A DNA stretch of 64,000 nt from assembly GCF_028680575.1 (NCBI RefSeq), contig NZ_JAPCKI010000018.1, positions 1 to 64,000 on the forward strand, in the 5' to 3' direction. A program made the translations under genes and the position numbers. Positions 25,707 through 34,300 of this stretch are shown in pieces. The first letter of the stretch is position 1; every line of letters begins with the position of its first letter. Origin of the DNA: Acidovorax benzenivorans (GTDB lineage Bacteria > Pseudomonadota > Gammaproteobacteria > Burkholderiales > Burkholderiaceae_C). The notes beneath the pieces are model-generated. The model searched no databases, was not told the DNA's origin, and saw only the letters and a list, made by a program, of their open reading frames with translations.

Positions 25707-26111
25707 ATGTCCCAGCCCCCCTTCCCCATCCGCACCGAATGCCCCCCCGGCACCTGCGTGTGCGACCGGGATGCGCTGCTGCAGGCGCCGGGCGGGGACG
25801 TGCGCATCCTGATGCTCACGCGTGCCGAAGAAAAAAAGATGCTGGAGCGACTGGAAAACCTGGGCAGTCTGACTGACCTGCGCAGGATGCAGGAGCGCAT
25901 GGAGCAACAGTTAGGCATCCACCTGTCCATCACACAAAGCCCGCACGAGGTGCGCAGTCTGCGGGGCATTGCGATCCTGGTGCACGAACAGCCGGGCTTG
26001 TGCCGCAAAACACGGCAAGCCATTCCGGCGGCTATCAAGAAGAGCATGGACGCCCACCCCCAGATCACGTTTGACCTGCTGGACGAAAGCGGGCTGTTTG
26101 GGGGCTCATAG
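25707..26111 (+). CDS. Conserved hypothetical protein with CxC motif
   Basis: 134 residues, no signal peptide. The N-terminus has ECPPGTCVCDRDALL, three closely spaced cysteines that could bind a metal. The middle is charged and helical (RAEEKKMLERLENLGSLTDL). A later cysteine lies in GLCRKTRQAIPAAIKKS. I do not recognise a named family. It is followed 47 bp downstream by the YecE-like gene on the same strand and may share its transcript. Coding status is supported by codon composition and strand consistency. Confidence 0.7.
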   Translation: MSQPPFPIRTECPPGTCVCDRDALLQAPGGDVRILMLTRAEEKKMLERLENLGSLTDLRRMQERMEQQLGIHLSITQSPHEVRSLRGIAILVHEQPGLCRKTRQAIPAAIKKSMDAHPQITFDLLDESGLFGGS

Positions 26112-26158
26112 CGTCCCCTGCTCTGCCACACTGCTCCAAGCTGCCCCTACCACTGCCC

Positions 26159-27244
26159 ATGCAAGACGATCTTTTTGGCGGCACGCTGCCCAAGCCACCA
26201 TCGGCAGACGTGGCGGCCAACGAGCCACCAACTCAGCCATCCACAGAAGGCGCTGAGGCCCCTGCGCGGCGCACCCGGTCTGGTACGGTGACCCCCATCG
26301 TTCCGGGCGATGCGTTGAAAACCCTGGCCGCCGCCCTGCCGCCACGGCTGCGTCTGGGCACTTCGTCATGGACCTACCCCGGCTGGAAAGGCCTGGTGTG
26401 GGAGGGCGAGCATTCCGACACGCAGCTGTCCAAACAGGGGCTGGCCGTGTATGCCCAACATCCGCTGATGCGCACGGTAAGCATCGACCGCAGCTTCTAC
26501 CGGCCGCTGACGGTGAGCCAGTACGAGCGCTATGCGTCGCAGGTGCCCGACGACTTCCGGTTTGTGGTCAAGGCGCCCAGCGTGGTGACCGATGCGCTGG
26601 TGCGCAGCGAGGACGGCCGGGGCCGCCAGCCCAACCCTGCGTTCCTCAGCCCCGAGCTGGCCCGCAGCGAATGTGTGGAGCCCGCGTTGCAGGGCCTGGG
26701 GCACAAGCTGGGCGCGCTGGTGTTCCAGCTCAGCCCCCTGCCGCTGGCGCAGCTTGATCGCATACCCGCGTTGTTGGACCGCCTGCGCACCATGCTGTTG
26801 GCCCTGCCTTCTCTAGCCCCGCTGGCGCCAGACGGCGTGATTGCCGTGGAGGTGCGCGACCCCGAGTGGCTGACGCCCGACTTTGCCGCTGTGCTGCGCG
26901 AGACGGGAGCCACCTACTGCCTGGGCCTGCACGCCAAAATGCCTCCCCTCAAAGACCAGCTGCCCATGCTGCGCGCATTGTGGCCGGGCCCCTTGGTGTG
27001 CCGCTGGAACCTCAACCCCGTGCACGGCCCCTACGGCTACGAAGAGGCCGAACGGATGTACGAACCCTACGACCGCCTGCACCACCCGGACCTGGAAGCC
27101 CGGGCGGCGCTCGCAGCCGTCATCTTGGGCATCACGGGCCGAGGGCAGAACGCCTTCGTGACCATCAGCAACCATGCCGAAGGCTGCGCCCCCCTCACGG
27201 TGCGGGGTGTCGCGGACGAAGTCGCCAAGCTGGTGACAGGGTAA
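26159..27244 (+). CDS. DUF72 (YecE-like) protein
   Basis: 361 residues. The DUF72 core begins at RLRLGTSSWTYPGWKGLVW and continues with VSIDRSFYRPLTVSQYERYA, DDFRFVVKAP, AVEVRDPEWLTPDF and CRWNLNPVHGPYGYEEAE, the usual YecE TIM-barrel signatures. The first 60 residues are a low-complexity extension. The biochemical function of DUF72 proteins is not established. It ends 19 nt from the convergent diguanylate cyclase gene. Confidence 0.9.
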   Translation: MQDDLFGGTLPKPPSADVAANEPPTQPSTEGAEAPARRTRSGTVTPIVPGDALKTLAAALPPRLRLGTSSWTYPGWKGLVWEGEHSDTQLSKQGLAVYAQHPLMRTVSIDRSFYRPLTVSQYERYASQVPDDFRFVVKAPSVVTDALVRSEDGRGRQPNPAFLSPELARSECVEPALQGLGHKLGALVFQLSPLPLAQLDRIPALLDRLRTMLLALPSLAPLAPDGVIAVEVRDPEWLTPDFAAVLRETGATYCLGLHAKMPPLKDQLPMLRALWPGPLVCRWNLNPVHGPYGYEEAERMYEPYDRLHHPDLEARAALAAVILGITGRGQNAFVTISNHAEGCAPLTVRGVADEVAKLVTG

Positions 27245-27263
27245 AGCCCCGCCACCTGCGTTA

Positions 27264-28286
27264 CTACTCCGGCGCCTGCTCTATCCGATTGCGGCCGCCG
27301 TGCTTGGCGCGGTACATCGCGCGGTCTGCGCGTCGCACCAGCTCTTCGGCCAACTGCTCGCGCTGCGGCGCCATGGAGGCCACGCCGAAGCTCACCGTCA
27401 CAATGCCCCACGGGGCACCCTCGTGCGGCAGCGCCAGCGCATGGATAGCCTGCTGGATGTGCCGGGCCATCTCAAGGGCCGCATGGGCATCGGCGCCGGG
27501 CAGCAGCACCACAAACTCCTCGCCACCAAAGCGGGCCACCAGGTCGCCGTCACGGCGGCCACCGGTTTGTGCCAAGGTCAGGGCCAGGGACTTCAGGCAC
27601 GCATCACCCGCCAGATGGCCGTAGTGATCGTTGAAGTGCTTGAACACATCCACGTCCAGCATGATCAAGGACACCGACGCGTGTGCCCGCTGGGCGCGCG
27701 CCCATTCGTGGGTCAGGGCCTGGTCAAAGTGGCGGCGGTTGGCAATGCCGGTCAGACCATCGGTGTTGCTGAGCAGTTGCAGCTGGTTGTTGGCCTGGGC
27801 CAGCGCCTGGGTGCGCTCGTCCACCAGCACCTGCAGTTCCTGGTTGTGCTGCTGCAGGCGGCTGACGGGGTACACCTCGCCGTCGCGCGCGAGGCCGTAA
27901 GGGATGGAGATGCTGCTGTGCGTAATCTTCCAGTCGTCGCCCTCCTGCCGGAACACCAGCACCAGGCGCGCGGTCTCATGGGCAAACAGCGGGTCGGGGT
28001 TGGGCAGGTGGATGTGAAAAAACGCGGTCACAGCCAGCACGTCGGCCCCCAGCTCCTGCGGGAAGAGGTCTAGCACCTCGATGCCGATGCGCCCAGGCAC
28101 CTGCGTAAAGTCGAGCTGCGTGATGTCCACCCATTCGCTGCGACTTTTGATGAGCTTGTCGCTGCTGCCAGCAAACCCACTGAAGTTCTCGCTGAAGCGG
28201 TCCACCAACCGCGCGTCACGCCCCGCATACATCTCGATGTACTCGTCGAACAGCATGCGGATGAGCCGTTGGCGATCTGGTGGCAT
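27264..28286 (-). CDS. Diguanylate cyclase with N-terminal NTF2/SnoaL-like domain
   Basis: 340 residues, soluble. Residues 1 to about 135 look like an NTF2/SnoaL-like cone domain (EYIEMYAGRDARLVDRFSEN at the start, ARLVLVFRQEGDDWKITHSS at the end). A short coiled linker (QQHNQELQVLVDERTQALAQ) connects to a GGDEF domain with NTDGLTGIANRRHFD, active site FGGEEF and the inhibitory site RDGD five residues before it. It should synthesise c-di-GMP with product feedback. The NTF2-like domain may bind a small ligand or mediate dimerisation. Starts opposite the BON lipoprotein leader. Confidence 0.88.
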   Translation of the reverse strand: MPPDRQRLIRMLFDEYIEMYAGRDARLVDRFSENFSGFAGSSDKLIKSRSEWVDITQLDFTQVPGRIGIEVLDLFPQELGADVLAVTAFFHIHLPNPDPLFAHETARLVLVFRQEGDDWKITHSSISIPYGLARDGEVYPVSRLQQHNQELQVLVDERTQALAQANNQLQLLSNTDGLTGIANRRHFDQALTHEWARAQRAHASVSLIMLDVDVFKHFNDHYGHLAGDACLKSLALTLAQTGGRRDGDLVARFGGEEFVVLLPGADAHAALEMARHIQQAIHALALPHEGAPWGIVTVSFGVASMAPQREQLAEELVRRADRAMYRAKHGGRNRIEQAPE

Positions 28287-28768
28287 GCGACGGTTCCTCG
28301 GCGGAGACAGTGACGTTCGGAAAACAGTCCAGCAAGATGGCGCTCATTGCAGTGACCGCTACAAACGAATGTAACACTGCGCAACCACAGCCCCACAACC
28401 TTCTGGGGCTGCGCCAGCCAAAACTATGTACGCTGCCAGATGGTGATGGATGCGCGCGGCGCCCAGACTGGATAGCTATCTTGATGACCCTGTCACGGTA
28501 GGGCGCATGCTTTTTTCCAGGTTTTGGCAGACACGCCGAAGAGGCGCTGGTGCTGTTGTGAACTCACACCGCGCGGTGGTGCCACTTGGCGGGGCCTATG
28601 GGTAGCAAGCAAAGGCTACCCGCGTCCGACGAGGAGCCTTGCCGGCTCGCCACAGCGGCTCACACCTCGGTGGGTACGGTTACGAACAGACAAGCGCACC
28701 ACAAGAGCACACAGTGCCGGTATGGCTCCCCGACTGGGTGGCCGGGCTTTTCAAGGGACTGTTTCACC
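28287..28768. other. Long leader between diguanylate cyclase and BON lipoprotein with several hairpins
   Basis: No gene is supported here. Going toward the lipoprotein gene there are inverted repeats at 28388-28411 (CAGCCCC / GGGGCTG), 28600-28621 (GGGTAGC / GCTACCC, 8-nt loop) and about 28633-28647 (GAGCC / GGCTC), then a GC-rich inverted segment before 28760. The clustering suggests a structured 5' leader for the lipoprotein transcript. It matches no riboswitch consensus I can recall. Confidence 0.4.
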
Positions 28769-29371
28769 ATGCGCGACCTGACACTTCACACCACCCACCA
28801 CCCGCCGCCCCGCAACCTTTGCACGGTACTGGTGGTGCTCGCGCTGCTGCCGCTGGGCTGCAAGCGCAGCGACATGGTGGCCCAGTGGGCGCCCGCCAGT
28901 TCTTCGCCGGTAGCGCACCTGGAAGACGGAGTGATCGCCTCACGGGTGCGGACCGCGCTCATCCTCTCGCCAGTGGTCAACAGCCACTACATCAGCGTGG
29001 AATCGCACCAGAGTGTCGTGCTGCTCAGCGGCATGGCAGCAAACCCCACGCAGATCGATCTGGCTGTGTTTGTTGCACAAACAGTGCCCGGTGTGAAATC
29101 GGTGGAAAGTTTCATGTTCTCCAACGGCACAGTGCCCGCTCTGGCAGTACACCAAGGCCACACGCCAGATCTGCAGGCGCTGCGTGCCAAGCGGCTGTTG
29201 GGCCCTGCACCCAGCCAGCTCTACCCGGAACGCTATGCCCAAGCCGGAGTCTATGAGCCCTCCGGCCCGTCCAGCGCCGTGTATATCGGGCCCCTCCCGC
29301 AACAGCCATTGCCGGAGCCGGAATCCACCAACAACACGCCGCCGAAGGGCATGTTCCGCCCCAGCCGTTAG
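28769..29371 (+). CDS. BON domain lipoprotein
   Basis: 200 residues from the ATG at 28769, which has an AAGGGA ribosome site. The N-terminus is a lipoprotein signal (LVVLALLPLGC, lipobox LPLGC). Residues about 50-115 form a BON domain (DGVIASRVRTALILSPVVNS, HQSVVLLSGMAANPTQIDLA, VPGVKSVESFM). BON domains bind phospholipid membranes in outer-membrane maintenance proteins such as OsmY and DolP. The C-terminal third is proline-rich and not conserved in character. Convergent with a Crp/Fnr regulator 31 nt away. Confidence 0.85.
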   Translation: MRDLTLHTTHHPPPRNLCTVLVVLALLPLGCKRSDMVAQWAPASSSPVAHLEDGVIASRVRTALILSPVVNSHYISVESHQSVVLLSGMAANPTQIDLAVFVAQTVPGVKSVESFMFSNGTVPALAVHQGHTPDLQALRAKRLLGPAPSQLYPERYAQAGVYEPSGPSSAVYIGPLPQQPLPEPESTNNTPPKGMFRPSR

Positions 29372-29402
29372 AACGCGGCAAGGCAAGCAGCAGCCTGCCA
29401 AG

Positions 29403-30107
29403 CTACTGGCTGCTGCAGGTCACGAGACGCCGGTAGATTGCCTTGTCCGCCGCATAGCAACTGCAGGCCTCGGCCTCCAGCGCCTTGCGGTTGAGCACGG
29501 TGAGTTCGCCACGCTGGTACGTGATCAGGCCCACATCCTGAAAATGCCCCGCCGCCTCCGTCACCCCCACGCGGCGCACGCCCAGCATCAGTGCCATGAA
29601 CTCCTGCGTGAGGTGAAAGGAGTCCGACAGCGACCGGTCCTGGCTCATCAACAGCCAGCGCGCCAGGCGAGGGGCAATCAGGTGGTAGCGCTGGCAAGCC
29701 GCGGCCAGCGCCTGTTGGTGCACGCGAGCCAGCAGGCAGGCCTGTAGCAAGGCCTTGAGCGCAGGGATGGCCTGGATCTGGCCACGCAGCTCTTGCGCGC
29801 CAATGCGCCAGCTGGACCCGGCCCCTTGCACCAGTGCCCGCCACGGCGTGGCCGCCAGGCCCAGGATCAGCTCTGACCCCAACATTGCTTCAGCACCCAC
29901 CATGCCCACTTCGAGCGGTGGGTGGCTGTCCACATCGACCACCAGCGACAAAAAGCCCTCGATGGGGAAATGAGCGTGCGCCAGCGGCTCGCCCCGCGTG
30001 CTCAACTCGGCCGACAGCACCAGCTCGAAAGGCTCGCAATGCCGCAGCAACTGCTCGCGTGCGGGCAGGGGCAGCTGCTGGAGAAGGGGGATATCTGTGC
30101 ATTGCAT
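29403..30107 (-). CDS. Crp/Fnr family transcriptional regulator (first of a tandem pair)
   Basis: 234 residues. An N-terminal cyclic-nucleotide-binding-like barrel (HFPIEGFLSLVVDVDSHPPL, GMVGAEAMLGSELILGL) is followed by the dimer helix and a winged helix domain with FMALMLGVRRVGVTEAAGHF as the recognition region. The cAMP-contact residues of Crp are not obvious and no FNR cysteine cluster is seen at the N-terminus, so the ligand is unknown. It shares the MLGVRR.GVTEAA motif with the regulator 355 bp upstream, indicating paralogy. A perfect 15-bp palindrome lies in the intervening region. Confidence 0.88.
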   Translation of the reverse strand: MQCTDIPLLQQLPLPAREQLLRHCEPFELVLSAELSTRGEPLAHAHFPIEGFLSLVVDVDSHPPLEVGMVGAEAMLGSELILGLAATPWRALVQGAGSSWRIGAQELRGQIQAIPALKALLQACLLARVHQQALAAACQRYHLIAPRLARWLLMSQDRSLSDSFHLTQEFMALMLGVRRVGVTEAAGHFQDVGLITYQRGELTVLNRKALEAEACSCYAADKAIYRRLVTCSSQ

Positions 30108-30283
30108 CGGTAAAAGGCCTCAGGAGTCGGTCTGCACTGCACGGAGCGTGCAATGCCATGACACCTGCGCAGAGCCTTGCCCGGCCCAGGGTGGTACCCA
30201 GTGTGGGCCGTACGGGACGTGATGACTGTCTGCCAGCGCACACAGGCAGAGCAGTGCACGACACGCCGGGGCTGCGGCCCCGT

Positions 30284-30298
30284 CCATTGAGTCAATGG
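30284..30298. promoter_or_regulatory. 15-bp palindrome, candidate operator
   Basis: CCATTGAGTCAATGG is a perfect inverted repeat with 7-bp arms around one base. It lies about 180 bp upstream of the first Crp/Fnr gene and abuts the MITE-like element. It contains TTGA...TCAA, reminiscent of Crp/Fnr half-sites but with short spacing. Role inferred. Confidence 0.35.
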
Positions 30299-30300
30299 CC

Positions 30301-30464
30301 TAGTGTCCCGAGTGAGAAATTTGTCTCATAAAGATGCCGAGAATCGTCGCCATGCTGCGTTGCAAATCCTCGCGATAGCTACGGCTATCGCTGTGGTTTG
30401 CGTCTTGCCTGACAACGATTTCGACATCTTTAGTTTTTCAACGAACTTCTCGCTCGGGACACTA
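30301..30464. mobile_element. 164-bp MITE-like palindromic element
   Basis: Both ends read inward as TAGTGTCCCGAG(T/C)GAGAA(A/G)TT, giving terminal inverted repeats of about 24 bp. The two halves remain imperfectly complementary along most of the length and meet at a perfect centre GCGATAGC-TACG-GCTATCGC. The element carries no gene. Its right end supplies the TAG stop codon of the adjacent Crp/Fnr gene. No clear target-site duplication is visible. The structure fits a non-autonomous insertion; the parent transposon is not identified. Confidence 0.75.
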
Positions 30465-31181
30465 GCTTGCCACTCCAACTGGCAGCAAACGGTCGTACTC
30501 CTTTTTGACCACCTCGTAGCACTCGCAGGTGCGATGCTCCAGCCCCGGGCGGTCCAACACATTGATGTGCCCGCGTGCATAGCTGATGAGCCCCGACCGC
30601 TGCAATTTGAGCGCGGCCTCGGTCACACCTTCGCGCCGCACGCCCAGCATGTTGGCAATCAGCTCTTGCGTCATCACCAGCTGGTTGCTTTGCAAACGGT
30701 CCAGGCTCAGCAGCAACCAGCGGCACAGCTGCTGATCCAGCGAATGGTGGCGGTTGCACACAGCGGTCTGCGCCATCTGCGTGATGAGTGCCTGGGTATA
30801 GCGCAGTAGGAGGTGCATGACAGGCCCCGAGCGCTCGAACTCCTGCTTGATCACCTCTGCGCGCAGGCGGTAACCGGTGCCAGCGCTTTGCACCACGGCC
30901 CGGCTGGGCGTGGAGCCACCGCCCATGAAGATCGAAATACCCACCAGGCCCTCGAACCCCACCACAGCGATCTCCGCCGAAGCGCCGTCCTCCAGCACAT
31001 ATAACAGCGACACGATGGCATCGGTGGGGAAGTACACATACGGCATGGAAGCGCCGGATTCGTACAACACCTGCCCCAACGTCAGATCGACAGGCTCCAT
31101 TTGCGGAAGCCATCGCGCCAGCTCCACCTCCGGCAAGGCGGCCAAGAGCTGATTCTGGCGGGGGGAATTGGGTCGTTTGAT
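30462..31181 (-). CDS. Crp/Fnr family transcriptional regulator (second), stop codon from MITE, unusual start
   Basis: About 239 residues. The cNMP-binding-like barrel (YVYFPTDAIVSLLYVLEDG, AVVGFEGLVGISIFMGGG) is followed by a winged helix with ELIANMLGVRREGVTEAALK and a C-terminal ECYEVVKKEYDRL. The stop TAG is the first triplet of the MITE-like element, so the original C-terminus may have been longer. No ATG or GTG starts the frame near the expected N-terminus. The best-placed ribosome site (AAGG, 7 nt) precedes an ATC codon at 31181 beginning IKRPNSPRQNQLL; a TTG at 31301 or 31145 is the alternative. Confidence 0.8.
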   Translation of the reverse strand: MKRPNSPRQNQLLAALPEVELARWLPQMEPVDLTLGQVLYESGASMPYVYFPTDAIVSLLYVLEDGASAEIAVVGFEGLVGISIFMGGGSTPSRAVVQSAGTGYRLRAEVIKQEFERSGPVMHLLLRYTQALITQMAQTAVCNRHHSLDQQLCRWLLLSLDRLQSNQLVMTQELIANMLGVRREGVTEAALKLQRSGLISYARGHINVLDRPGLEHRTCECYEVVKKEYDRLLPVGVAS

Positions 31182-31328
31182 GGTGGCACCTTGTGTAGCG
31201 CGCGGCGCGCGGCCATTGCGGTCGCGCTTCCCACGCTGGGCAGGCAGCCAGTGTGCCGCGATGCCTCCATAGGGTCTGTACGGTATCGCACATACACACA
31301 ATTACCAAATAGCCAAACGACTCCCCAG

Positions 31329-34300
31329 TTACGCAGAGTCAGAAATAGGCTCTACCTGCGTCGGAATGGGGATCACACAACACAGGTCTGGCGGCAGATC
31401 GGTCCATCGCAGCCGCTCACCCACCTGGAGCCAGCGCGCACCCGGCGGGGCACTACCGGGTAAATTGGACTGCACAGCCCCTGGGGCCACCCGCACCAGA
31501 ATGAACCGCAGCGTGCACCCACCGCGCACCAGGGTCAGTTCTGCGCCCGGCCAGTGTGATGGCAGGCAAGGCGTGAAGAACAGCTCCTGCGCCCGCATCT
31601 GCAATCCCAATATGGATTCCACCGCCGCCCGGTGCAGCCAGCCTGCCGCGCCGGTGTACCAGCTCCAGCCGCCGCGCCCCACATAGGGTGGCTGGCTGTA
31701 GATGTCAGCCGCCATCACATAGGGCTCCACGGCGTACACCGGCCCCCACACCGGGTGCTGGGCCCGGTGCGCCGGGCTCAGGTAGGTGAAGTAACGGTAA
31801 GGCACATCGAACGCACCGGGGTGCTCCGGCTCCTGCAGGGCCAGTTCTGCGGCGGCCATCAGCGCCCACACGCCGCCATGGGCATATTGCCCCCCGTTCT
31901 CGCGCACGCCGGGCGGGTAGGCCTGGATGTAGCCCGCGCTGGGCGTTGCATGGCGCAGCGGGGGCGCCAGCAGCTGGATCAAGCCTGCTGCGGGGTTGAC
32001 CAGATGCGCCTCGACCGCGTCCATCGCATGGCGCTGCCGCGCAGGCCTTGCTGCGCCAGAGAGCACTGCCCAGGCCTGGGCGATGAGGTCAATGCGGCCC
32101 TCGTCCCGCGTGTGGCAGCCCAGTGCCGTGCCATCGTCAAAAAAGGCGCGCTGATACCAGTTGCCGTCCCACGCCTGGTTTTCCAATGCAGCGCGCCAGC
32201 CGGTCAGGGCAGTGTCCCAACGCTGCACGCGGTCCAGATCGCCCTGATCGCGGGCCAGCGGAATCCAGTCGGTGACGATGGCGCACAAAAACCACGCCAG
32301 CCACACCGATTCGCCGCGCCCACCGTCGCCCACGCGGTTCATGCCGTCGTTCCAGTCGCCGCCGCCCATCAGCGGCAGGCCGTGTGCGCCGGTGCGCAGG
32401 CTGCGGTCTATGGTGCGGGCGGCATGCTCGTACACGCTGGCCGTGGTGGTGCTGGCGCTGGGCGATTCGTAGATGTCTTCCGCCCCTTCGGGGATCGCAG
32501 AACCTTCAAGGAACGCCACCTGCTCCTCCAGCAAGCTGTGGTCTGCAGTGCGTTCCAGGTAATGCGCGCAGGCAAAGGGCAGCCACAGCAGGTCGTCCGA
32601 GAAATGCGTGCGCACCCCGGCCCCGCCCGGCGTGTGCCACCAATGCTGCACATCGCCCGCTTCAAACTGGCGCGATGCGCACAGCACGATCTGTGCGCGC
32701 AAGGTACCCGGCTGTGCCCAGGCCAGCGCCATGGCATCCTGCAACTGGTCGCGGTAGCCCGTGGCACCGCCCGCCTGGTAAAAGCCCGCTTTGGCAAACA
32801 GGCGTGAAGACACCGTCTGGTACAGCAGCCAGCGGTTGACCAACACGTCGAACAGCGGGTCGGGCGTGGTCACCTGCGTTGCGCCCAGCAGCAGATTCCA
32901 CTGGTCGACGGTCGCCTTCTCCCGCGTGCGGGCCGCGACGGCCATGGCCTCGGCGCCCAGCGCACGTGCTGCAGCCTCGGTGGGTGCGTAGCCCATCAGG
33001 TACACGCGCTCGAACACCGCCCCGGCCCGCAAGGTCACCAAACGCGACAGGGCTGCACAGGGGTCCATCCCAAACCCGCTGCGCTGCCCCAGTTGCAGGG
33101 GTACCACCAGATTGCCCTGCGCATCGAAGAACTCGCGGCGGTCGCAAGTCCAGTCCAGGCTGTCGTTGGCACGGTCGTCCGTGCCCGGCCCAGCCGAGGC
33201 TTCGCAGAAAAAGGCCGTGCCCCCGCCCAAGCCTGCGGCCGCCTCGGTCTGCGTGCACAGCAGGCCCAGCAAGCGGCCATCGGGCAGTGGTGCAAAACAC
33301 GGGGCGGTGGCCAGCGTGGCACGGTCGCCGCGCTTTTCTCCCATCATCCACTCCACCATGCCCACCAGGCGCAAGTGCTCGCGCCGGTTGCCCAGGTTGC
33401 GCACCTGCACAAACACCTGCTTGATGGCGGTGACGGGGTCCACGCACCAGCGCACCTCCACCTCCAGCGCGCCTCTGCGGTGGCGGATGGTGGTAGTGCC
33501 CTGGGCGTGCTCCACGCGGTACGCCACATCGGCCGCACCCCAGGCCGAGGGCGTCAGGCCCCACACCTCACGCGTGCGGCGGTCTTGCAGCAGCAGCCAT
33601 TCGGCGGGCGGGTCGGCCACCGGGTCGTTCGACCACGCGGTGAGCTGGTTCAGGCGGCTGTTGAGCGCCCAGGTGTTGCCCGCGCCAGTTTCCGACACCA
33701 TGGCCCCCAGCTGGGCATTGGCCAGCACATTGACCCAGGGTTTGGTGGGCCGCAGCGCGGCCGACACATCAAACCCAAAGGTGCCTGTCACCGGTGCAAA
33801 ACCGCCCACCGGCGCGGGCACCTGGGTGCTGCCCTGGTGCGTGGGCACTTCGTCCGTGGCGCCGCCGCGCCAGGGGCCGGCCATCGAGACGCCATGGGCC
33901 GCCACCCAGGCCTTTACCTGGTGCATGAGCGCATGGCCATCGGCCTGCAGGGTGATGCGGGCCAGGCTCACCAAGGTGCCCAGCTGCGCAGCCGACAGCT
34001 CATCCAGCCGTAGCACCCGCAGGCTGGTCACCGCCGGGCCGGTGTGTGTGGCCAGGTCGGCATCGTGGTGCTCGCGCAGCAGCGTCAGCTCGCGCTGCAG
34101 GGGCATGTGGTACGAGTGCGATTCACTGCTGAGCACCACCAAGTCGCAGGCCACACCGCCATGCGCCCATTCGCGCAGCGCCTGGGCCAGCGTGCGCAGC
34201 AAGCCCATGCCCTGGGGCGATCCGGCCATCACCAGCACGATGGGCCGGTCGCCTGAGAGGCCCAGTTGCCACAGCGTGCGCCGGTCACACACGGGGTGGG

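Noticed and set aside
28380..28768. c-di-GMP or other known riboswitch upstream of the BON lipoprotein
   Set aside because: Hairpins are present, but the conserved core positions of c-di-GMP-I, TPP, cobalamin, SAM and guanidine motifs could not be aligned.
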